A model generated the notes under the pieces. That model saw only the letters and a list, made by a program, of their open reading frames with translations. It was not told where the DNA came from and did not search any database. A DNA stretch of 64,000 nucleotides from Mercenaria mercenaria (Eukaryota; Mollusca; Bivalvia; Venerida; Veneridae), in contig NC_069371.1 in NCBI RefSeq assembly GCF_021730395.1, positions 49,734,001 through 49,798,000 of the forward strand. The letters run 5' to 3'. Shown here piece by piece: positions 35,155 to 44,900 of this stretch; the stretch's first letter is position 1; each line of letters starts with the position of its first letter. The translations under genes were made by a program, and so were the position numbers.

Positions 35155-35933
35155 ATTATGTTTGAGAATTCGAAGAATGGAAAGCTGTTAAGCTTGAAAC
35201 TTTTTGAAAAGGGTCTACTTCTTCAGGACGTAGAAGATGACTGCAGTAATGCTATCAGTTTTGTGAAAATAATGAACGAAAAGCTGGGCATTCCGGTCAG
35301 AAAAAAAACCCTTTCTAGGTACTAAATAGTTCTGATATTCGTAGATATTTACATTAGCCCTATTCTTTTCCATTGAAAATTTTGACGTTCATTTCGTATG
35401 GAAAGGCGAGAAAGTACAACTCTTAATAATCATTGCACAAGTCGAATTAACAGCTGTGAAATTCTGCAATTAGCAAAAATGCCCATTTTCAATTCAAATC
35501 TAACTTAACTTAAATTAGTTCATTCATTGTTTTTCAGGAGAACCAGTGCCTAAAGTTAGAAAGTCTACACAGTTGGTAATCGAGGGAGCGGAGAACATGC
35601 CAGGAACAAAAACCACGCTAGCTCCTCCGTCGTTTGCTTCAAAATCAAAAGGTAACATTTAACAGACTAGGAGACAATTAAATTTTAATGGTACTGTTTA
35701 ATCCCACTATCAAATCTAACCTCGATTCTAGCTTTTTGAAATAATTAAAAAGTGAAAATATGGTAAAATTACAACCATCGATGTTTCACAAAACGTAGTG
35801 CAAAGCAGGCGTATTTTACATCATTCAAGGACGTTTTAGAGGTATTTTAGTTTCGCAAATGATGTCATGATATTCAAGATATTGTCCTTCATGCGAATAT
35901 TAAATTTTAATATGAATTTAAGATTGCAAGATC

Positions 35934-35971
<38 letters not shown>

Positions 35972-38900
35972 TTTTTTTGAATATCCGCCATTATGAAAAT
36001 GTTTCTTCGAATATTGATTATTTTCTTTCTGAAAAAAACGAAAAAAAAAAAAAAACAACATTACGACGAAAAAAAATTCCTGATTTATTGAAGTATGGCT
36101 AATAATTATTCTTCTTGACTGTCATAATTTTTTTATCCTTACTTTTGACCGGCATTTGCCTTAATTTGATTTAAGGAAGTAGGTAAGCATTATAATTGTA
36201 TGTGCGCATGCCCAACCGGAAGCTATTTTTAGGAATTACAAGGCTGATCACTACCAAATTGAATGTAAGCCTGCGCTGGTCTAGAAGACAAAATATAAAT
36301 AGTGCTAATCTTTTTTTCCTTTCCTAGGCCTTTTCTCAACGGCAAAATGCTTACTTTTACTCTACCGCGTTTCAGTATGTATCATTTTGCCTTCTATTGA
36401 AATCGGCATGCTCCTATCGCATGCTAGGTTTTGAGAAACGTGCTACACAAGCTTTCACATGCCATTTACGTATATATTTGACTACGTCAAGGGTCATAAA
36501 TCTGTTTTTACTGAGTGCAACCTCAAATAAAAGCACTGGTGCACAACTTCGCATGCTGAATTTAATTCTTGCATGGTTTCATGACTCTTGGCGCATATAC
36601 TTTTGAGGTACATGGGACACAAATGTTTAGACCCTTTATGTACATTTTGACTGTCAAGGGCCATAACTCTGGTCTTACTACGTGAAATCCGGGATGGGGC
36701 ACAAAAAGTATAACAACATTTTTAGCAAGTCACATCTGAACTTGAAGGAGATAGATCTACGTTAAGATTTTCTGGAATTTTATGTGACTTGGAGTCGGCT
36801 GAATCATTACGTACTGGACGAAATAATTTAACTTGGCTGTCCACAATGTATTCGATTCGAGCACTTCCTAAGACTACTCCTCCAATGAAACACCATCATT
36901 TTTAAAGGTAAAATATATACTACCTATCTTGTCAGAATATACGATATTTTTTGCGCAAGTGCGCTGCATATCCGGCAATTATGCACTATCGGCGTCGGGC
37001 GAATCCTGAACTTTGTTTACTTGTTGCGCGATTGAGCTGCGCACAAAATATAGTGATGAACTCCTTTAAGGCGTAATTCAATGCCATCTAGCGGAACGTC
37101 AAACATTATGCTTGGCGACGTCACGTCTTTGTGTACTAAACGCTGACGGTAATATAAGATTCTTTCATCGGATATTTCCATCTGCACCTATAACCAGTGA
37201 CAGTATCTTTTTCTTGCATTCCGATTTCAAGAAATAATAATAAAAATAAAATCAATCGAACGGCTTTCTTTTTAGAACTTTTTCTAACTACTATACGTTT
37301 TAAGGAAACATACACGTAATTTCTTAGCCTGTATCCTTGGTTTCATAGCTGATAATCATTTATGTGCATATTTCCATTAGGTGTATTTACTGTTGATCTG
37401 AAACAACTCAACCACTGCCCGGATAAATACAGAGTGCGACGGATAAGACAAGAATGGGTAAAAGACATCAAATCTTCGATGGTCATAGACGGGTCCATGA
37501 TACTACCCACTATTCTTCCAGTGATTTTACCCAACAATGACTTCAATGAAGCACATATAATGAATTACCAGTTTTATGTGGTTGGTGGAAATCATATGCT
37601 AGTTGCTCTTCGAGAACTTCAGGAAGAAACAGGAATACAGAGGTACGTTTCTTATGAAATACAAATCCATCGTATAGCTGACAAACATTTCAACCAGGGT
37701 TTCAGGGTAATCATCTGGTTTGTAAGAAAGGAAAATCCTGAACATGCTTATATATGGGCAGTCGAAACTATAATAATTTGGTAGCTGTGCTCAAATAATG
37801 TCCCGGTTCCATTTCAACCTAGCTGGAGGACTTCACATGGCATGTCCGTAGCCTCACTAAAGTACATCAAGGTATCTGCCTATGTCAAAATTCCCAAAAG
37901 CATAAAAATGTGAAGCAAATCCTTTCACTGATGACAGGGAATCTTTCAAGGAATGTTAATGTGAAGTAGCGAAATAGCAGTACTGTATGAATATGCTGTT
38001 GACAAAATTATAGTAGATATTTTCATAAGCCTAAATTTCTTACTTTAAACGTTGATGAATACAGATCTGTATAAATACTTGAGAACAGTTTAAAACGTAT
38101 CGTATTAATATGTGCATTATGTTGGTCTTTTTCTTGCTTGTTTCCAGAAATGTTAAAGTGGAAGTATTTGTAGGAGTCACTGACGACGAAATCAGATCAA
38201 TCGCCAACACACACAATTCAAAACTGAAAACGCTTCCTGTCACATTCCAGGTATGACAAACGAAATTGAACAGTAATTTTTAAGAATTCGAATGTAACAA
38301 GTCTGTTTACATGAAATTATTTTGATTTCGTCTGCATTTACAGTTTTGTTTGAATTTAATGTTTTAAATCATTATACTAGGATTCTGTAACGCAAATGCA
38401 TGGGCTTCTAAAATCCTCAAACACGAATTATATCTCCCCCTCCCCACCCACCTCTTGGGGAGACATATTGTTTTTGCCCTGTCCGTCCGTACGTCACACT
38501 TCATTTCCGATCAATAACTGGAGAACCATTTGACCTAGAACCTTCAAACTTCATAGGGTGGCAGGACTTATGGAGTAGACGACCTCTATTGTTTTTTGGG
38601 TCACTCCGTCAAAGGTCAAGGTCACAGGGGCCTGAACATGGAAAACCATTTCCGATCAATAACTTGAGAATCACTTAACCCAGAATGTTGAAACTTCATA
38701 GGATGATTGGACATGCACAGTAGATGACTCCTATTGACTTTGGGGTCACTGCGTTAAAGGTCAAGGTCATGGGGGCCCGAACAAAGAAAACCATTTCCGG
38801 TCAGTAACCTGAGAACCACTTGACCCGGAATGTTGAAACTTCATAGGATGATTGGTCATGCAGAGTAGATGACCGCTATTGATTTTGGGTTCACTCAGTT

Positions 38901-41900
38901 AAACTTTAAGGTCACAGTGGTCTGAACATGGAAAACCATTTCCGATCAGTAACTTGAGAACCACTTGACCCAGAATGTTGAAACTTCATAGGATGGTTGG
39001 ACATGCAGAGTAAATGACTCTATTAATTTTGGGGTCACTGCATGAAAGGTCAGGGTCACCGGGACCCGAACAAGGAAAACGATTTCCGGTCAGTAACTTG
39101 AGAACTACTTGACCCAGAATGTTGAAACTTCATAGGATGATTGGTCATGCAGAGTAGATGACTCCTATTGATTTTGGAGCCACTCTATTACAGGTCAAGG
39201 TCACTGAGGCCTGAATATGAAAAACCATTTCCGATCAATAACTTGAGAACCACTTGACCCAGAATGTTGAAACCTCATAGGATGACTGCACATGCAGAGT
39301 AGATGACTCTTATTGATTCTGGGGTCACTTAGTTAAAGCTCAAGGTCAGAGGAGTCTGAACTTGGAAAACCGTTTCCGGTCTGTAACTTGAGAACCACCT
39401 GACCCAGAATGTTGGAACTTCATAGGATGATTGGTCATGCAGAGGAGATAACCCCTATTTATTTTAGGGTCACTCTATTAAAGGTCAAGGTCACAGGGGG
39501 TTAAACATGGGAAACCATTTCCGGTCAGTAACTACGACTATGCAGTGGGGGTGAAATGCGCTTTTTTACAAAATCATCTTCTAGTTGTAACTTATATTCA
39601 CTTACTCTTCCAAAATGTGACTTTTTTAGGATTTTATATAATGAAATTCCTTTATAGCATAACATTTATGCTTCAGGATAAGGTATACCAGGCAAGGAAA
39701 CTTACAGAAGTTGTAGATGAAAGTAAACTGAGCCAAGCTGTGAGTAAAATGCTCACTGAAGTTACACTTCAGGTGAAGTATAAAAGGATCCATGCTGTTC
39801 ACTTTTAAAGCATAATGGAATTAGAAAAACTGTTAGCGAACAGCATGGATCCCGACCAGACTGCGCGGATGCGCTGGCTGGTCTGGATCCATGCAGGTCG
39901 CAAACCCACTATGTTGATTTTCCCATGGCACGGCTCATATTATGGTAAATATGTACATTCAGAAACATGATAAGGCATAATCCGCTAAAGTTGGTCAATT
40001 ATGTAAACATAACCAACATACAGTACTATTTGCTTACATATTTCGAGAAAATGTGATATATTTGTGTGTGTGAGGAAGTTCCATTATAACTAATTATTAA
40101 ACTGGGGGACAAGAGAAACTAATCTATTCCAAATAGTTTGATTGACATACTGTATGTTGTATACTTGGAAAATACATTATAGTGGATTAAGCTTCAAATA
40201 GACTGAAAATAATGAAATTTCACATGAACAGATACATTCTTTTAAGAGGTGATTAACGAAGAACATCAAAGTAATCACTTTTAGTGATTAAAAACATTTC
40301 ATATCATGAATGTCTGTAAGTCATAGTTATCGGGTGCACATTTTTTCTACTTGTCTTGATATGTCCCTATGATAATATGCAACTACTTGTATTCCCTACT
40401 ACAGGAGGTGTCACCAGAAACGTGTACAACAATTGTGTCCATTGCAAAGTACTCGGCAGAAGAGTATGCTTTGGTTGAAGAGATATTCCAGAATTATGAG
40501 AGAACAGCAGGAGCAGGGAAAAGTATTCCTGTTAAGGCAAATGATGTATGCATGTCGAAAAATCTATTTTTCGTAATTTATAAGCAAAAGATATAAGCCG
40601 TGCCATGGGAAAACCAACATAGTGGGTGTGCGACCAGCATGGATCCAGACCAGCCTGCGCATCCGCGCAGTCTGGTCAGGATCCATGCTGTTCGCTAACA
40701 GTTTCTCCAATTCCAATAGGCTTTAAAAACGAACAGCATGGAGCCTGATCAGACTGCGCGGATGCGCAGGCTGGTCTGGATCCATGCTGGTCGCACACCC
40801 ACTATGTTGGTTTTCCCATGGCACGGCTCATATAAGGAACTTGGATTGTAAGCGTACATGAATGTTGTCATCATCAACAAACCGTAAAAATAGCAATGTA
40901 TGTTAAATCAATGTAACTTGAAACTAGAACGAGAGTTTGTTTTAACTCACTTGAGCCAAAGGATCAGAGTGAGCTATTGTGACCGCTCACCTTCTGGCGT
41001 CCGTCCATCCGTCCGGCGTCCGTCTATCCGCACTTTCCTTTAAACAAGTTCTTCTCCTTAAGAACCAGTTCAATTTGGATGAAACTTCACAGGAATGATC
41101 ATTGTATGGCTCTATTTTAAGATTGTTAAAAGAATGAATTCCACGCACTAGCCTGTTTCCAATGGCAACAGAAAGGAAAAATATCTTGCTGTCCAGAACC
41201 ACAAGGCGTAGAACTTTAGTATTAGGCTTAATTGTCCTCTATGAAAATGGTTCAAATTATGCAATTTATTCTATTGCTACATAGAAAGAAATATTTTCCT
41301 AACTTACTCGGAAACATCGTGAAATGAAAAAAAAACTAATAAGAGCAATAAAATCCCGATGTATTACGTAAACGGAGTGATTTCTGTACTTTACTTATGA
41401 TGTTTTATTATATAACCTATATAAATTCTGTTAAAAATTTGGATTGTATTTCATAAGTAAACATGACAAGGCAGAAAAAAACCGTATTGTACCTTTTGTA
41501 TTGTATGCTCACGGACTTCTTTCATTGAATGTGCATGACCTGACACATTCATTTAAATAGCGAACACAAAAACACCACTCATTTCATTTTAAAATCATCA
41601 AACCGTTAAGATTTTGTATGATAACAGATAAACAATCAATAAGGTGAAGGTTAATAATAAAAGGGTCATTACAACAGTGGCTAGATCTTTGATTTCGTAC
41701 TCTGTTATCTTGGATTTTGCAAGCCTAGGGCATATCGCACTCAACAAGATTCAATCTAGAATATTCAGCATCTTATCACATTCGTGACATCGCGGAAGTG
41801 AAATAAAGCCACTAAGTAAAGCTGACGTTACACTAGTGTTATATAGCTTGGACGTTCACGTCGTTTACAAAATAGAAAACGATTGTCGAATTAATTGTGT

Positions 41901-44900
41901 CAATAAAAAGTAAAGATAGAAGCATTTTTTGATGTTTCAGCAGGAAATGCTTACATGTGACACTCAGATATTTCATTTGTGTCTTTCTACATTGAATTTA
42001 TCAAAATTTCTCTTCTGCTTAATTTGTTCTGCTTGTTCAATAATTTAAGTGTGGAAAGTCACTCATGTTATGTCTACTATATAAATCTTTTCGTTTTCCA
42101 TCACTTATATTGTTGTTTAAAACATCAAAGCAGCACAAGATTTAATTTTTCAAAAACATTTTTCTTTCATTAAGCATCATTTGTGTTTAAAACTACTATA
42201 TCAGTCTTTATAATATACTTATATAAATTCTGTAAAAAATCTGCTTGTATTTCACAATTAAATATGAACAGACAGACAAAAATTCCGTATGGTACCTTTT
42301 GAATTCCGTATTGTACCTTCCGTATTGTATGCTGCCGGACTATTTTCATTAATATGCATTACCCGACATATTTCTGTAAAAAGCGGACATAAAAACTTCG
42401 CTATGTTCCATTTAATATCGATAAACATTGAAGATTTCGTTCAAGAACAAAACAAGAATGAAAATGGTAAAGGTATATAATAAAAGGGTCATTATAACAG
42501 TAGCTAGATCTGGGACTTTGTATTCGGCTCTCGTGGATTTTGCAAGGCCGGATCACACTCGGCGCTTGCGCGCCTCTTGAGATCCGATCTGGCAAAATCC
42601 ACTCGAGCCGAATACTGCATCCCAGATCAAGCTACTGTTATAATAACCCTATTGTATTTACAGTTATTCCGCCTGCTCCAAGGACGTGTACTATTGCCAG
42701 AGAAAACAAGACTGTTGATAAAAGCCAGAGATGAAGGAATCTCTAATGCCACCACTTCAGCAGAAGCCTTGAAGAAGACGAAAATCATACAAAATAATGT
42801 GGTGACATGCTTGAATGCTAAAGACTGGCAGCAAGCTAAGACTCACTATCCCAGCTATACATCCGATGAAGTGTTAGATATTTATGCGGGTAGGCAGTTT
42901 ATCATATTATACAGACCAAGCCAATTTTTGTTAAACAATGTACATCTAGAGGATATTATATGTGTCTTTTCATACTGAATAAACTAGTTGAATAAAATAA
43001 TAAAATACGAGGCTCTGCTGAGCTTTTTATTAGCTCACCTGAGCACGAAGTGCTCAAAGGTGAGCTTTTGTGATCGCCCTGTGTCCGTCTTCCGTCGTCA
43101 GTCGTCCGTCGTCGTCGTCGTCGTCAACAATTTGACTGTTAACACTCTAGAGGTCACAAATTTAAGCCAATCTTAATGAAACTTGGTCAGAATGTTACCC
43201 TTAATGAAGTCTTGGATGAGTTCGATATTGGGTTATCTGGGTCAAAAACTAGGTCACCAGGTCAAATCAAAGGAAAAGCTTGTTAACACTGTAGAGGTCA
43301 CACTTTTGGCCCAATCTTAATGAAACTTGGTCAGAATGTTACTCTTAATAAAATATTGGATGAGTTTGATACTGGATTATCTGGGGTCAAAAACTAGGTC
43401 ACCAGGTCAAATCAAAGGAAAAGTTTGTTAACACTCTAGAAGTCACAATTATGGCCAAATTTTAATGAAACTTGGTTAGAATGTTACTCTTAATAAAGTC
43501 TTGGACGAGTTTGATATTGGGTCATCTGGAATCAAAAACTAGGTCACCAGGTCAAATCAAAGGAAAAGCTTTTTAACACTGTAGAGGCCACATTCATGAC
43601 TGTATCTTCATGAAACTTAGTTAGAATGTTAATCTTGATGATCTCAAGGTCCATTTTGAATCTGGGTCAGGTAGGATTAAAAACTAGGTCACCAGGTCAA
43701 ATCAAAGGAAAAGCTAGTTTACACTGTAGAGGCCACATTTATGACAATATCTTAATGAAACTTGGTCAGAATGTTAGTCTTGAGGTTGTATAGGTTATGT
43801 TTGAATCTGGGTCAGTTGGGGTCAAAAACTAGGTCACTAGGTCAAATCAAAGGAAAAGACTCTAGAGGCAACATTTATGACTGTACCTTAATGAAACTTA
43901 GTCAGAATGTTAATTTTGATAATATTTAGGACAAGTTCGAACCTGGGTCTTGTCAGGTCAAAAACTAGGTCACCGAGTCAAATCAAAGGTATAGCTTGTC
44001 AACACTGTAGAGGCCACATTTATGACTGTATCTTTATGAAACTTGGACAAAATAATAATCTTGATATTCGCAAGGTCCAGTTTGAATCTGGGTTAGTAGA
44101 ATCAAAAACTAGGTCACCAGGTCAAATCAAAGGAAAAGCTAGTTTATCCTTTAGAGGCCACGTTTATGATAATATCTTAATGAAACTAGGTCAGAATGTT
44201 AATCTTGATGATCTATAGGTCAAATTCAAATCTTGGTCAGGTGGGGTCAAAAACTAGGTCACTAGGGCAAATCGAAGGAAAAGCTTGTTAACAATGTAGA
44301 GGCCACATTTATGACTGTATCTTCATGAAACTTGGTCAGAATGGTAATCTTGATGATTTCAAGATCCAGTTTGAATCTGGGTCATGTTGGGTCAAAAAAT
44401 ATGTCACTAGGTCAAATCAAAAGAAAAGCTAGTTTACACTTTAGAGGCCACATTTATACCATATCTTAATGAAACTTGGTCAGAATGTTAATCTTGATGG
44501 TCTTTAGGTCAATAGGTCAGGTGAGCGATACAGGGCCTTCCTGGCCCTATTGTCAATTTTATTCAACGAGTTTAATTAATTCAATGTGGAAAATCACAAT
44601 GTAATATTCTTTTTATCACATGTTAGGTTTTCAAGCCGAGCTATCTCTACCTTTTTTTAAACTATTTTAAACAAGCTGATTTGACTAACGTCTCATATAC
44701 TTTAACGACGTCGACGTCAAAACTTTATTACATTAAGTGTATTACTTAAGAAATAATATATCCCATCCAGTGATTTGTCGTTGAATAAATCATTGTTTGG
44801 AGTTCAGATGGGAAGGAATTATATCACTAGGGCGCATCTGAACGACAAAACAATGATTTATTCAAGAGCAAATCACTAAATGAGATATATTATTTCGATT

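Noticed and set aside
38425-39540. CRISPR-like array
   Set aside because: Whole units repeat, with no short repeat plus unique spacer pattern, in a eukaryotic intron; it is an ordinary tandem repeat.
42289-42480. 63-residue plus-strand frame upstream of a MITE
   Set aside because: It belongs to the intronic direct repeat; the upstream copy does not keep the frame open.
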